DNA of 64,000 bases from Aliiroseovarius sp. PrR006 (GTDB lineage: Bacteria > Pseudomonadota > Alphaproteobacteria > Rhodobacterales > Rhodobacteraceae): contig NZ_JAAGOY010000007.1 of assembly GCF_010500215.1 (NCBI RefSeq), positions 186,001 through 250,000 on the forward strand, given 5' to 3'. The first letter of the stretch is position 1. Each line of letters starts with the position of its first letter. Under the pieces are notes generated by a model. The model was not told the DNA's origin. It saw nothing but the letters and a program-made list of their open reading frames with translations, and searched no databases. Below are positions 1-11,298 of this stretch, piece by piece. Position numbers and translations under genes: made by a program.

Positions 1-2511
1 ATTGCCAAATCCATGCCCGAAAAGGTGAATGGGCAACAGGTGCGTGTCGGGATCGACACCGGCCAGATTATGTGTCGCGTCGGTCAACAGGGCGCGCTGT
101 TTCCGCAGCTGACCGGGCTGCACGTGAACCGCGCCGCGCGGCTGCAGGAGCAGGCGCCAGTGAGCGGGGTTGTGATCTCGGGCCAGACGAAGTCTTTCCT
201 GTCGCGTTTGGCACGTCTTGACGAAGCCGCACATGACACGCGCCTTCTGAAAGGGATCGACCAACCGGTCGAGTTGATCGAGGTCACCGGCTTTCAGTTC
301 CAAGAAGATCACACGCAAAGCTCGGACCTGCTGGAGCGCGACAAAGAGCTCGCTCTTTTGCAAAACGATTCCAACCGCGCCCATGCGATCATTGGCCCGG
401 CGGGCATCGGTAAGACCGTGCTTCTGGACGCTTTCAGCCGCACCCAGAAGAACGCTGGCATCGTCCGAATTGACGCCCGCGCCAACCTTCAGCAATCCGC
501 GCTCTTCCCCGTGGTCGAAACCCTGCGGCGCGAGCTGGATCTGCATACGCAATCTTCGCTCGAGGATCTGGAGACGCAGTTTAAATCAATCGGGATCACA
601 CTCGAAGATCAAGACATCATGGTGGTGGCCGGGCTGCTTGGCCTGCAGGCCGCCCTGCCCGTTCTTTTGACACCCGAACAGCTGCAATCACGCAGGATCA
701 CTCTTGCTACCCGCGCACTGGCCGGATTGGCGCAGGCCCGCACGGCAGCCCTGACCTTCGACGATCTGCACTGGTTCGATGAAGGCACGATTGCCGTGCT
801 TCAGGCTCTTATGCAAACCGACGGGACGCCGCCCCGCATCGTTGTCACCAGCCGCCCCTCCGAGAAAATCGATACGCTGCTGGAAAACGCTCCGGTCACG
901 CCAATTCACCTGGCACCTCTCTCGCAAGAGGCCGCACAAGAAGCCTTGTCAGAATATCCCGAGCTGGACGACGCCAAGCGCGCCCGGATCATCGAAGCGG
1001 CCGAAGGTAATCCCTTGTTCCTATCGGCTCTGGCCACCCATGCGCGTCAATTCGGTGACGAAGATAGTTCACAACAGCTGCCCCAAACGATCGAGGCCAC
1101 CTTTCAGGCCATCATCAACGGCTTTGGCGCGCTGCGGGACGTGATCCAATGCGCATCGATCCTGGGTCGTGATTTCCAGCCAGAACGAGTGGCGCATCTG
1201 CTGCCGGATCGTCCGAACCTTGACGACGAGCTCCGCGTTCTGACCATCCGCGGCATTTTCAATCCGTATGGCGAGGGCGCCCTGTTCTTCGACCACATCC
1301 TGCTACGCGATGCGGCTTACGAGATGATTCCAGGCAAGCGTCGGCGGTCCCTGCACAAGAGTTTTGCGGATGCCATGCAGACGCATGACCCGGCCTATTG
1401 TGAGGCTTACCCACATCTGATGGCGGATCACCGCATGGCCGCGCGCGACCACGAAAACCTTCCGACGGCATGTATCGCTGCGGGCATTCACATGCTGATG
1501 GCCGTGAACTTTGATCAGTCCATGACCTATCTGGATCACGCCCGAAGTGACATGGAGGAACAGGCCAGTCCTGACCAAGTAACGCGCCCCGAGTACCTTC
1601 CGGTGCTCTCGCTTCTGGCCAGTGCCACGGTACAGCGTATGGGATTCTCGCACCCAGTAGTATTGGAGCGATATCAACTGCTGGAAGACGCCATCACCTA
1701 TGCCGAGGGCACAGACCGCCAGCGTATGACCGCGCTGTATGGCTTGTTTGCGCATCGCATCATCAACGGGCGCGTGCGCGAGAGCGGCGAGTATGTCGAG
1801 ATGATGGAGAAGCTCGCACGCGACGGCGATGACGAGCTGAAGGTGATGTGGCTGGTGAATGAAACCGCCCATGCGCTTTATTCAGGCCAATTTGATCTGG
1901 CGGCGGAGCAAAGCGCCCAGCTGAAGTCCATCTACCGCGTCGATGATCACGGCCGGTTGTTCCTGGAACTGGGCGCTGACCCACTGGCATCGGTTCTGTC
2001 GGCAGATGCCCACGTGGCAAGCCGCCGGGGCGATCTGGACGGTGCGCTTGCGGCCATGTCGCAGGCACAAGAACATCTGAAAGCCATCGGCGCTATCGCG
2101 CAGATCCCGTGGATCCACGTATTTGGCGGTCAGGCCCTTTTGGCTGGCGGGCATCTGGATCTGGCTGTGCAGGAAGTTCAAGCTGGGATCGAGGTTGCTG
2201 ACGAACAACAAGCGCAGTTCTGGTCCCTGATCGGGCGCGTCTGGATGACGATTCTACAAATCTATCAGGGCAACACCACCGAAACCCCCGCCATGCTGGA
2301 AATGTTGACCGAGCAAGCCAGCATGATCGGTGCAGACCTGAACGCCCCCTTCTACAAGGCGGCGCTGGCGAAAGCACATCTGGCAAACGGTGATCTTGCG
2401 ACGGCGCAAACGCTGTTGGAACAGGCCGAACATTTGTCTGATTCTACAGGTGAGCACGAATGGGACAGCTCCATCCGCGATATCCGGACAGAGCTTACGC
2501 AATCTGCGTAG
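1..2511 (+). CDS. Cyclase-domain / AAA ATPase / TPR signalling protein (5' truncated)
   Basis: The reading frame is open from base 1, so the true start lies before the window. The first visible residues look like the end of a class III adenylate/guanylate cyclase domain (RVGIDTGQ, then VNRAARLQEQA). A STAND/AAA-type ATPase follows, with Walker A GPAGIGKT near residue 130 and a Walker B-like stretch LTFDDLHWFD near residue 250. The C-terminal half is helical and TPR-like. This is the architecture of large signalling ATPases that carry an N-terminal nucleotide cyclase. The catalytic metal-binding residues of the cyclase are outside the window, so activity cannot be judged. No HTH output domain is visible at the C-terminus. 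The family-level call is fairly secure; the signal and target are unknown. Confidence 0.75.
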   Translation: MAKSMPEKVNGQQVRVGIDTGQIMCRVGQQGALFPQLTGLHVNRAARLQEQAPVSGVVISGQTKSFLSRLARLDEAAHDTRLLKGIDQPVELIEVTGFQFQEDHTQSSDLLERDKELALLQNDSNRAHAIIGPAGIGKTVLLDAFSRTQKNAGIVRIDARANLQQSALFPVVETLRRELDLHTQSSLEDLETQFKSIGITLEDQDIMVVAGLLGLQAALPVLLTPEQLQSRRITLATRALAGLAQARTAALTFDDLHWFDEGTIAVLQALMQTDGTPPRIVVTSRPSEKIDTLLENAPVTPIHLAPLSQEAAQEALSEYPELDDAKRARIIEAAEGNPLFLSALATHARQFGDEDSSQQLPQTIEATFQAIINGFGALRDVIQCASILGRDFQPERVAHLLPDRPNLDDELRVLTIRGIFNPYGEGALFFDHILLRDAAYEMIPGKRRRSLHKSFADAMQTHDPAYCEAYPHLMADHRMAARDHENLPTACIAAGIHMLMAVNFDQSMTYLDHARSDMEEQASPDQVTRPEYLPVLSLLASATVQRMGFSHPVVLERYQLLEDAITYAEGTDRQRMTALYGLFAHRIINGRVRESGEYVEMMEKLARDGDDELKVMWLVNETAHALYSGQFDLAAEQSAQLKSIYRVDDHGRLFLELGADPLASVLSADAHVASRRGDLDGALAAMSQAQEHLKAIGAIAQIPWIHVFGGQALLAGGHLDLAVQEVQAGIEVADEQQAQFWSLIGRVWMTILQIYQGNTTETPAMLEMLTEQASMIGADLNAPFYKAALAKAHLANGDLATAQTLLEQAEHLSDSTGEHEWDSSIRDIRTELTQSA

Positions 2512-2860
2512 GGTGTGTCGGCGCCTCTGGACCTGAGAATCCAGAGTTGACGTAGCGCCTCACCACTCACGGCAGCCAATAATGGCACAACCAAACCCCG
2601 CCCGTCATCTGACGGGGGAAGACGCTTAGGCACCCCGGAGGTCGGGACTAATTCTCACTCCAAAACGCCGTTGCCAGCGCCACCCAAAGCGAGCTTGATC
2701 TATCTAAGCGTGCTAAAATAACTTTCCCCAAAAGCTTTCAGCGTCTTCTTCTCTTGAATAGCACGCGCCACATTTCGCACCTGTGACGCACATCACAGCT
2801 TGACGGAAATCCGTAGAATTTTCGTCAATTTCAACTTATTTATGTTACGCAAGGGAAAGA
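2512..2860. other. Convergent intergenic region without a convincing gene
   Basis: These 349 bases separate two converging genes. I see no credible ORF. The stretch holds a short GC-rich hairpin (CCCGTC-ATCT-GACGGG, 2601-2616) without a T-run, the CRP-type palindrome at 2782-2797 and an adjacent stem-loop at 2801-2827. The far end is clearly more A+T-rich. An unannotated small RNA is possible. Confidence 0.4.
2782..2797. promoter_or_regulatory. Perfect CRP-type palindrome TGTGA-N6-TCACA
   Basis: The sequence TGTGACGCACATCACA matches the CRP consensus TGTGA-N6-TCACA in both half-sites. It is followed directly by a stem-loop (TGACGGAAAT, 7-nt loop, ATTTTCGTCA, 2801-2827). It lies between the 3' ends of two converging genes, so it is not upstream of either. 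It could serve an unannotated transcript. Confidence 0.45.
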
Positions 2861-3517
2861 TTACGGACCTTCGCCCTGTGCCAATTCCTCAAGACGCTCC
2901 TGGTCCTCTATCACGACAAAACCCTTCTCGAACCGGGCAACACCGTCCTTAGCCCAGACCTTCAACTGCCGGTTCACATTTTCGCGTGTCAGGCCCGCAT
3001 AGGCCCCAAGCCAACTTTGGCTGGCCTTCACAGCAAGCTGACCGCTTTCGTTATGACCAGCATTGGGAAGCAACCGCAGCAGACAGGCTGCAAGACGCGC
3101 TTGACCGCTTTGCATGGTCTGGACTTCGAACATCTCGGAGGCATTGCGCGCCTTCTGGCACAAAGCTTCGATCACCAAGATGGCGCTGTCGGGATCCTCG
3201 CGGAACAGTTGCAGCACATCCTGGCGCTGCACCTCGATCGCTTCCATGGCCTCAAGGACAACGACATCCGCACTGCGCGGGCCGCCATCCAAGCAGGCAA
3301 TGTCGCCAATCACATCACCGGACTTCGCCACGCCAAGAATGGATTTCTGCCCAACTGCCGTCGTCACGCTGATCTCGGCCCTGCCGGATGAGACGATCAA
3401 AAGCGTCAAGCCGGGATCGCCGAACCGAAACACCACATCCTTTTTCTTGTAGATGCGCGCATGTCCACGCCGACGCAGACGATCCAGTGCCCCGGCGCCG
3501 ATTGAGCTTAAAACCAT
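2861..3517 (-). CDS. Crp/Fnr family transcriptional regulator
   Basis: A 218-residue protein with the Crp/Fnr layout. Residues about 1-120 form a cyclic-nucleotide-binding beta roll (DVVFRFGDPG, then GDVIGDIACLDGG). A dimerisation helix follows, and then a C-terminal winged helix with the recognition region YAGLTRENVNRQLKVW near residue 180. No FNR-type N-terminal cysteine cluster is present, so it is not an oxygen-sensing FnrL. The start ATG at 3517 is preceded by GGGGA at good spacing. It converges on a cyclase-domain gene, with a CRP-type palindrome in between, which makes a cAMP link tempting. The key phosphate-binding Arg/Ser pair of true CRP is not obvious, so the ligand is uncertain. 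Confidence 0.85.
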   Translation of the reverse strand: MVLSSIGAGALDRLRRRGHARIYKKKDVVFRFGDPGLTLLIVSSGRAEISVTTAVGQKSILGVAKSGDVIGDIACLDGGPRSADVVVLEAMEAIEVQRQDVLQLFREDPDSAILVIEALCQKARNASEMFEVQTMQSGQARLAACLLRLLPNAGHNESGQLAVKASQSWLGAYAGLTRENVNRQLKVWAKDGVARFEKGFVVIEDQERLEELAQGEGP

Positions 3518-3620
3518 GAGATCCCCGACTTAAGGTCTATCCAGATTAGAGATCATCGCACCAAGGTCAACAGAATGCCAGCAGAACTGCTCAACTTTTA
3601 AGTGACGGTTCCGTAAACGT

Positions 3621-3655
3621 AAAATGCCCCGAGCCATAATTGCTCGGGGCATTTT
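3621..3655 (-). terminator. Hairpin terminator of the nqr operon
   Basis: A perfect 14-bp stem (AAAATGCCCCGAGC / GCTCGGGGCATTTT) with a 7-nt loop lies 29 bp after the nqrF stop. The stem ends in A/T runs, so it can act as a rho-independent terminator on the minus strand. It also shields the Crp/Fnr gene that follows in the same direction. Confidence 0.8.
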
Positions 3656-3684
3656 GTTGTTTCCGTCTGGATCGTTCGGACTGT

Positions 3685-4908
3685 TTATCCGCCGAAGTCA
3701 TCCAGCATGATGTCTTCGCGATCCACGCCCAGATCCAACAGCATGTTGATCACAGACTGGTTCATGATGGGCGGACCACACATGTAGTATTCGCAGTCTT
3801 CAGGATTCGGGTGTTCCTTCAGATACTCGTCGTGCAGGACGTTGTGGATGAAGCCGGTATAACCGCCCCAATCGTCCTCGGGCAGGGCATCCGACAGAGC
3901 CACGTGCCATGTGAAGTTCGGGAACTCTTCAGCAAGACTGTCGAAGTCCTCGACAAAGAACATCTCTTTCTTCGAGCGCGCACCGTACCAGAAGGTGATC
4001 TTGCGATCCTTGTTCTTCAGGCGCTTCAGCTGGTCAAAGATGTGCGAGCGCATGGGGGCCATACCGGCACCACCGCCAATGAACACCATCTCTTTCCCGG
4101 TCTCACGGGCGAAGAACTCGCCAAACGGACCCGAGATCGTCACCTTGTCACCCGGCTTCAGGTTGAAGATGTAGGACGACATCTGGCCCGGAGGAATGCC
4201 CTGCGAACCCGGCGGCGGCGAGGCCACGCGGACGTTCAGCATGATCAGGCCTTTTTCGTCGGGATAGTTCGCCATCGAATACGCACGTTCGATCGGCTCG
4301 GACACAGTGCTTTCGTACTGCCACAGATTAAACTTATCCCAGTCCTCGTGATACTCTTCGCCAATGTCGAACTCTTTATAGTTCAGCTTGTGGGCCGGAG
4401 CCTCGATCTGGATGTATCCACCGGCGCGGAAGTTCACGTCTTCGCCTTCCGGCAGTTCAAGAACCAGGTTCTTGATGAAGGTCGCGACGTTGTCGTTGGA
4501 ACGCACGGTGCATTCCCACTTCTTGACGCCGAAGACCTCTTCCGGGACTTCGATTTCCATGTCCTGCTTCACGGCCACCTGACAGGACAGGCGGTCGCCA
4601 CAGGCGGCTTCACGCTTGGTGATGTGGCTTTCCTCGGTCGGCAGGATCGAGCCGCCACCGGAATGGATTTTCACGCGGCACTGCGCGCAGGTACCGCCGC
4701 CACCACAGGCCGAGGGCACGAACAGCTGTTGTTCGGCCAGCGTTTGCAGAAGCTTACCACCTGCTGGAACCGAGATCGTCTTCTCACCGTTCACAACGAT
4801 GTTCACGTTGCCGGTCGACACCAGTTTTGAACGCGCAGCCAGAATGATCGAGACCAGCGCCAGAACGATCAGGGTGAAAAGGATGATGCCAAGGCTAAAG
4901 GTTGCCAT
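3685..4908 (-). CDS. nqrF: Na+-translocating NADH:quinone reductase subunit F
   Basis: NADH-oxidising subunit of the Na+-NQR complex; it takes hydride from NADH to FAD and then to a 2Fe-2S centre. The 407 residues are the usual family length. Visible parts are an N-terminal membrane anchor (about 4-25), a ferredoxin domain with Cys68, Cys74, Cys77 and Cys109 as 2Fe-2S ligands, an FAD-binding motif RAYSMANYP, an NAD-binding loop [13 protein letters not shown] and the C-terminal DDFGG. It is the last gene of the nqrABCDEF operon, 13 bp after nqrE, and is followed by a strong terminator. Confidence 0.97.
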   Translation of the reverse strand: MATFSLGIILFTLIVLALVSIILAARSKLVSTGNVNIVVNGEKTISVPAGGKLLQTLAEQQLFVPSACGGGGTCAQCRVKIHSGGGSILPTEESHITKREAACGDRLSCQVAVKQDMEIEVPEEVFGVKKWECTVRSNDNVATFIKNLVLELPEGEDVNFRAGGYIQIEAPAHKLNYKEFDIGEEYHEDWDKFNLWQYESTVSEPIERAYSMANYPDEKGLIMLNVRVASPPPGSQGIPPGQMSSYIFNLKPGDKVTISGPFGEFFARETGKEMVFIGGGAGMAPMRSHIFDQLKRLKNKDRKITFWYGARSKKEMFFVEDFDSLAEEFPNFTWHVALSDALPEDDWGGYTGFIHNVLHDEYLKEHPNPEDCEYYMCGPPIMNQSVINMLLDLGVDREDIMLDDFGG

Positions 4909-4921
4909 ATCTTTTTGCCCC

Positions 4922-5529
4922 TTACAGTTTCACGCCAGAGAAGGACATGAAGGCCAGCGCCATCAGTCCCGCAGTGATGAAGGTGATCCCCAGCCCTTGC
5001 AGGCCGTCCGGGATGTCCGAATACTTCAGCTTCTCGCGTACACCTGCCATCGCGGTGATGGCCAGCGCCCAGCCGAAGCCCGACGAGATGCCGTAGGTCA
5101 CCGATTCTGCGAAGTCATAGCTGCGTTCCACCATGAACAGCGAGCCACCAAGGATGGCGCAGTTCACCGTGATCAGCGGCAGGAACACACCCAGCGCGTT
5201 GTAGAGCGGCGGGAAGTACTTATCCAAAACCATCTCGAGGATCTGCACCAGCGCTGCGATCACGCCGATATACGAGATCAGGCCAAGGAAGGTCAGGTCG
5301 ACATCGGCAAAACCAGCCCAGCTGAGCGCACCGGGGGCCAGCAGATAGGTCAGGATCAAGTTGTTGGCCGGTACGGTGATCGACTGCACGACCATAACCG
5401 AGATGCCCAGACCAATTGCAGTCGAGATCTTCTTCGACACGGCGATGAAGGTACACATGCCAAGGAAGAAGGATAGGGCCAGGTTTTCAACGAAGATCGC
5501 CTTCACGGCGAGGGAAAGAAGCGCTTCCA

Positions 5530-5530
<1 letters not shown>
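4922..5530 (-). CDS. nqrE: Na+-NQR subunit E
   Basis: A 202-residue integral membrane subunit of Na+-NQR with about six hydrophobic helices. It resembles RnfA/NqrE over its whole length, including the N-terminal [16 protein letters not shown] with the conserved cysteine. NqrD and NqrE form the pseudo-symmetric membrane pair that holds an intramembrane iron centre; the cysteines here (C26 in the first helix, C117 near NCAILGG) fit that role. The start ATG overlaps the nqrD stop (TGATG), which indicates translational coupling. Confidence 0.96.
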
Positions 5531-6182
<652 letters not shown>

Positions 6183-6183
<1 letters not shown>

Positions 6184-6987
6184 TAGATATCCCCCGCTTT
6201 CAGATTTGCCAGGAAGGGAGCATAGCCGCTTTCACCCATCCAGAAGTTCAGAAGGTTGTGCACACCCACCGTGGTCAGGGTCGCCCCTGCCAGCGCGTCG
6301 ATGTGGTAATCCGCACCCGCTGCCGGAACCGACTTGGTCACGCTGATCTGCAGATCACCGTTTTCATCGGCAAGTTTCTTGCCGTTCCAAAGCGACTTCC
6401 AACGCGGGTTGTCGACCTCGGCGCCCAGACCGGGGGTCTCGGCGTGCTCATAGAATTGCAGGGCGAAGATATCGTTGCCGTTCTCTTCCAGCGCAATGAA
6501 GCCATAAAGCGTCGACCACAGGCCATAGCCGTGGATCGGCAGGATCACCTTGTCGATCGCGCCTGCGTCATCGCGTAGCAGATAGACGGTGACGAACTTG
6601 CCCTGACGCACGATGCCAGCCGGATCTTCATCCAGCGCAACCGAGGTTGCGGGATCGTCCGCAGCTGCACGGTCATCAAAGATGGCCACGTCAAACGCGT
6701 CGGTAAAGGCGCCGGTTTCCAGTTCAAGAACGCGGGGCTCAAAAGCTTGGAAGCTTTCGACCACATCTGCGCTGGGGTCATAGATACCCGCGACCTGCAG
6801 AATATTGATCTGCTTGTCTTTCAGCGCGTTGACTTCTTGCAGCGGGCGCAGCGCCACGGCGGCGGCCGACACGATCATCGAGGCGACAAGGCACAGGGTG
6901 ACTGCCACGAAAACCGTTTTGCCAACCGAGTCAGCCGGTGCATCAAGGAAGCGGCGGATGGGGCCTTTGTTGGTGTTCAGATCGTTA

Positions 6988-6995
<8 letters not shown>
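6183..6995 (-). CDS. nqrC: Na+-NQR subunit C (covalent FMN)
   Basis: A 270-residue subunit with one N-terminal membrane helix (about 27-48) and a large periplasmic FMN domain. The flavinylation motif reads D-A-L-A-G-A-T-L-T at 233-241, so FMN should be linked to Thr239. The usual Ser of the SGAT core is Ala here. FMN is attached by ApbE, which is encoded just upstream on the other strand. The start ATG lies inside the last codons of nqrB (8-bp overlap). Confidence 0.96.
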
Positions 6996-8187
<1,192 letters not shown>

Positions 8188-8191
8188 AGGT

Positions 8192-9535
8192 CTACCCCTC
8201 TTTCTCGATCTTCGTCAGGTTGTCGCGCAGCGCCATCCCGTATTCGTATTTCGCAGGACAAGCAAAGCCGACGAGGCCCAGGTCCTCTTCGTCCAGCTCA
8301 AGCGCGCCCAGCGCCTGTGCCTGATCGGTGTCCATCACCAGAAGTGCGCGCAGAAGTTGCGTGGGCAGGAAGTCCTGCGGCATCAGCTCTTCAAACGTGC
8401 CGGTGGGCACCATCGCGCGGCGACCGCCGTTCATGTTCGAGGTCAGCGGGAACTCGCGCTTGGCAAAGGCCGAGCCCAGAACCGGCTGAACCGCGTATTT
8501 GGCGAACATCGGGCGGATCCAACCCATCGGGATCTGCTTTTTGTCCTCTTCAATCAACGTGATCTGGCGGGCGTAGCGGCCAAGATAGCCATCTGCGCCT
8601 TCACCAGCACGACCGCTGAGGACCGAGCCCGAGATCATGCGCACCGGCAGATCGGCGGGGATGTCGCCAGCCGACAGATCGGCCATTGAGGCGCCCGCGA
8701 TAGTGCGGATCAGGCGCGGGTTGGCGCAGGCCGGACCCGCCAGCGAGATGATGCAGGACGCATCATAAGAGCCGGTGGTCAGCAGACGACCAATGACGAT
8801 CACGTCTTGATAGTTGATGGTCCAAACCGTCTTGTCCGCGCGCGGCGGCTCAAGGAAATGCATGTGTGTGCCAGCCAGACCTGCGGGGTGTGGGCCTTCG
8901 AAGGCGGCAGCTTCCACGCCAGCGATGTCGTGACCCGGCAGGGCCGCGCCATCGGCCTGACACAGATAGGTCTTGCCGTCGCTCAGCGAAGCAATCGCTT
9001 CCAAACCCTTGGTGAACGCTTCAGCATCTTCTGCGATGATCACGGCAGGATCGGCGGCCAGCGGCTCGGTATCCATGGCGTTCACATAGATCGCAGCCGG
9101 GCGAGTCGCGGGATCAGGGACTTTAGAATAGGGACGCGTGCGGAACGCAGTCCACAGACCGGCAGCGCAGAGGCGCTGGGTCAGCCCCTCGGGCGTTGCC
9201 ACGTCACCGACCGACGAGAAGTCAACGGCAGGCGCTGCGCCGTCCTTCACCTCGATCTCAATGCTGATCAGCTTGCGACGTGCGCCGCGGTTGATGGCTT
9301 TGACCGTGCCCGCCACCGGCGAGACAACTTGCACATCCGGCATGTCCTTGCTGATAAGAATCGGGGCACCCGCCCCAACCACATCACCTTCCGCGACTAA
9401 GATTCGCGGCTTCCAGCCGATGTAATCTTCACCAAGAATGGCAACCGATTGCGGTAACGGCCCTTGTTCCACGCCCGCATTGGGCGCACCAGAGATCGGA
9501 ATATTCAATCCTTTGCGTAGCCTAAACCGCTGCAC
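8192..9535 (-). CDS. nqrA: Na+-NQR subunit A
   Basis: A 447-residue soluble, RnfC-like subunit on the cytoplasmic face of the complex, contacting NqrB. I place the start at the GTG at 9535, giving MQRFRLRKGLNIPISG. GAGGTG stands 6 nt before it, and this gives the usual NqrA N-terminus and length. The same frame is open upstream to an ATG at 9574, which would add an atypical 13-residue leader. It is the first gene of the six-gene operon and is divergent from apbE. Confidence 0.94.
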   Translation of the reverse strand: MQRFRLRKGLNIPISGAPNAGVEQGPLPQSVAILGEDYIGWKPRILVAEGDVVGAGAPILISKDMPDVQVVSPVAGTVKAINRGARRKLISIEIEVKDGAAPAVDFSSVGDVATPEGLTQRLCAAGLWTAFRTRPYSKVPDPATRPAAIYVNAMDTEPLAADPAVIIAEDAEAFTKGLEAIASLSDGKTYLCQADGAALPGHDIAGVEAAAFEGPHPAGLAGTHMHFLEPPRADKTVWTINYQDVIVIGRLLTTGSYDASCIISLAGPACANPRLIRTIAGASMADLSAGDIPADLPVRMISGSVLSGRAGEGADGYLGRYARQITLIEEDKKQIPMGWIRPMFAKYAVQPVLGSAFAKREFPLTSNMNGGRRAMVPTGTFEELMPQDFLPTQLLRALLVMDTDQAQALGALELDEEDLGLVGFACPAKYEYGMALRDNLTKIEKEG

Positions 9536-9614
9536 AGTGTTCACCTCTTCAGATTGACTTGCAGCTATATGCAATATGTACGGCGCGGTCGAAAGGGTCT
9601 TTTTACAAAGTTTA

Positions 9615-9655
9615 GGTCATTTTCTTGTTGAAAAGACCATTATTGTCTAAGACAA
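9615..9655. promoter_or_regulatory. Divergent nqrA-apbE control region with two inverted repeats
   Basis: The 172-bp gap between the divergent nqrA and apbE starts holds a bulged hairpin GGTCATTTTC-TTGTT-GAAAAGACC (9615-9638) and the palindrome TTGTCTAAGACAA (9643-9655). Both could be operator sites coordinating the enzyme operon with its maturation genes. The regulator is unknown. Confidence 0.35.
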
Positions 9656-9707
9656 GCCTCACTGAACATTCAAATACGACCAGTTCGCGACTGAAAGAGG
9701 TTCTCCT

Positions 9708-10739
9708 GTGCCCGACATGATCAAATTCTCACGCCGTTCCATCCTGTTCATGCCGCTGGCCTTGGCCGCGTGCAAAGGGTCTGCCGCTCGTGTCTTCAAC
9801 TTGTCGGGCCTGACCATGGGCACCACATATAATGTGGTCGCGATCGATTCTTCGAAAAGCGTGAACGAAGCTGACGTGAAGGCCGCGATCAATGGCGCGC
9901 TGGCGGAAGTGAACCAGCAGATGTCGAACTGGGACGCGGACTCCGAGATCTCGCGCTTCAACGCAGCCGCCAACACCGCACCGGTTCAGGTCTCGCCCGA
10001 ACTGGCACATGTGATGAACGCCGCTGACACTGTATATACCGCCAGCGAAGGCCGCTTCGACACAACGATGGGCCCGCTGATCGAACTGTGGGGCTTTGGT
10101 GCTCCGGGCAAAACGCCGATGCCGCAGCAAGCCGAGATCGACAACGCGCTGGCCGCTGTGGGTCACCACAACACCATCAGCGTTGGCGCCGATGCGCTGC
10201 AAAAGAAACAAGCCGACGCACAGGTTTATCTGGCTGCCATCGGCAAGGGCTATGGTGCCGACCGCGTAGGTCAGGCGCTGGAAAGCTTCGGCATCACCGA
10301 CTATCTGGTTGAGATCGGCGGCGACCTGTACGCTTCGGGCCGCAATCCCGATGGTCTGCCCTGGCAGATCGGGATTGAAACCCCCGCATCGCTGAACAAC
10401 GGCATCTTTGATGTGGTTGGCATCTCGGGTCTGGGTCTGGCCTCGTCCGGTGACTATCGCAACTACTTCGAACAAGACGGTCAGCGCTATTCGCACGTGA
10501 TTGATCCGGCCACTGGCCAGCCGATCACACACCGCACCGCCTCGGCCACCGTTTTGGCAGAAAACTCAATGATGGCAGATGCATGGGCGACCGCGATGCT
10601 GATCCTGGGCCGCGAGCGTGGTCTGGAAATCGCAGCCAAGCACGACGTGGCCGTTCTGTTCGTCGAGCGCGATACCGAGGCATCGAGCCTGCAGTTCAAA
10701 TCGTCCGCAAGCGACGCCTTCACGCGCCTGACAGCGTAA
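9708..10739 (+). CDS. apbE: FAD:protein FMN transferase ApbE (lipoprotein)
   Basis: A 343-residue ApbE-family flavin transferase. It uses FAD to attach FMN to threonine in NqrB and NqrC. The N-terminus has an Arg pair and a lipobox LALAAC with Cys22, so it is an exported lipoprotein. Conserved parts are GTTYNV after the signal, EISRFN, the SEGRFDTTMGPLIELWGFG core, AIGKGYGADRV, EIGGDLYASG and SHVIDPATGQPI. The GTG start at 9708 has GAGG 7 nt upstream; the ATG at 9717 is less well placed. nqrM follows after 16 bp. Confidence 0.95.
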   Translation: MPDMIKFSRRSILFMPLALAACKGSAARVFNLSGLTMGTTYNVVAIDSSKSVNEADVKAAINGALAEVNQQMSNWDADSEISRFNAAANTAPVQVSPELAHVMNAADTVYTASEGRFDTTMGPLIELWGFGAPGKTPMPQQAEIDNALAAVGHHNTISVGADALQKKQADAQVYLAAIGKGYGADRVGQALESFGITDYLVEIGGDLYASGRNPDGLPWQIGIETPASLNNGIFDVVGISGLGLASSGDYRNYFEQDGQRYSHVIDPATGQPITHRTASATVLAENSMMADAWATAMLILGRERGLEIAAKHDVAVLFVERDTEASSLQFKSSASDAFTRLTA

Positions 10740-10755
10740 CAAACCGGAGAGCTTC

Positions 10756-10995
10756 ATGGCCACCTTCCTTCTGACCTTCGGCGCATTGCTTGTCATCATG
10801 CTGGGCATGGCCCTTGGCGTGATCATGGCAGGCAAGACGATCAAAGGCAGCTGTGGTGGCCTGAATGCGATCAGCGACGCGGATCAATGCGTTGTGTGCA
10901 GCAAGGACATTGATCCCAACAGCCCCCTGCGCGATCGCCTGACACAGTGCCCGCGCAAAAAGAAGATGTTGGAGCAGATGCAGGCTGAAAGCTAA
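10756..10995 (+). CDS. nqrM: Na+-NQR maturation protein NqrM
   Basis: A 79-residue protein with one N-terminal membrane helix (about 4-27) and four cysteines, in GSCGG (33), QCVVC (45, 48) and TQC (66). This Cys pattern and length define NqrM, which is needed to deliver iron to the membrane Cys4 site formed by NqrD and NqrE. An RBS CGGAG lies just before the ATG. It forms an operon with apbE beside the nqr genes, as in other Na+-NQR bacteria. Confidence 0.93.
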   Translation: MATFLLTFGALLVIMLGMALGVIMAGKTIKGSCGGLNAISDADQCVVCSKDIDPNSPLRDRLTQCPRKKKMLEQMQAES

Positions 10996-11031
10996 GCCGC
11001 GCGTGACGTACCCAACAAAGGGATTCTGCCC

Positions 11032-11217
11032 CTAGCCTGCCCCGGCCAAGGGGACGAATCCCAAAACAAGCAGTCCCGTGGCTGTCAGAACACCGTATAT
11101 CCACAGCAAATAGCGTGGGCCTTCGGTCTTCCAAACCCGTCGATATTGATAGCCGCAAAAGCAGGCCAGCACGAAGATCACCGTCGCGACCGGGGATGAA
11201 AGTGCAAGCTGCGACAT
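11032..11217 (-). CDS. Small two-helix membrane protein
   Basis: A 61-residue protein with two hydrophobic segments (about 8-24 and 38-58) separated by a basic loop QYRRVWKTEGPR. AGGAG stands 7 nt before the ATG, which supports a real gene. It converges on nqrM and diverges from the CBS gene. I recognise no family; the position next to nqrM does not prove a link to Na+-NQR. Confidence 0.65.
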   Translation of the reverse strand: MSQLALSSPVATVIFVLACFCGYQYRRVWKTEGPRYLLWIYGVLTATGLLVLGFVPLAGAG

Positions 11218-11298
11218 TTTTTATCTCCTGAAATCGATTGACTGGGTTATGCTTCCTATATGTGCGAACCGCAACAGTTCTAGGGAGGACAGCAAAAC

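Noticed and set aside
2601-2616. Rho-independent terminator after the cyclase-domain gene
   Set aside because: The 6-bp stem is real but no T-run follows on either strand.
2582-2629. 15-codon ORF starting MAQPNPARHL
   Set aside because: Very short, no RBS, and it covers a hairpin; no support as a gene.
3640-4830. 396-codon plus-strand ORF opposite nqrF
   Set aside because: It is antisense to a clear nqrF gene with all its motifs, has His/Val-rich shadow composition and no RBS.
9643-9655. TTGTCTAAGACAA near apbE as a second PhnF site, because phnF-phnG has TTGTCTA...TAGACAA
   Set aside because: The spacing differs completely (1 nt against 14 nt) and the genes are unrelated. Shared half-site is probably chance.
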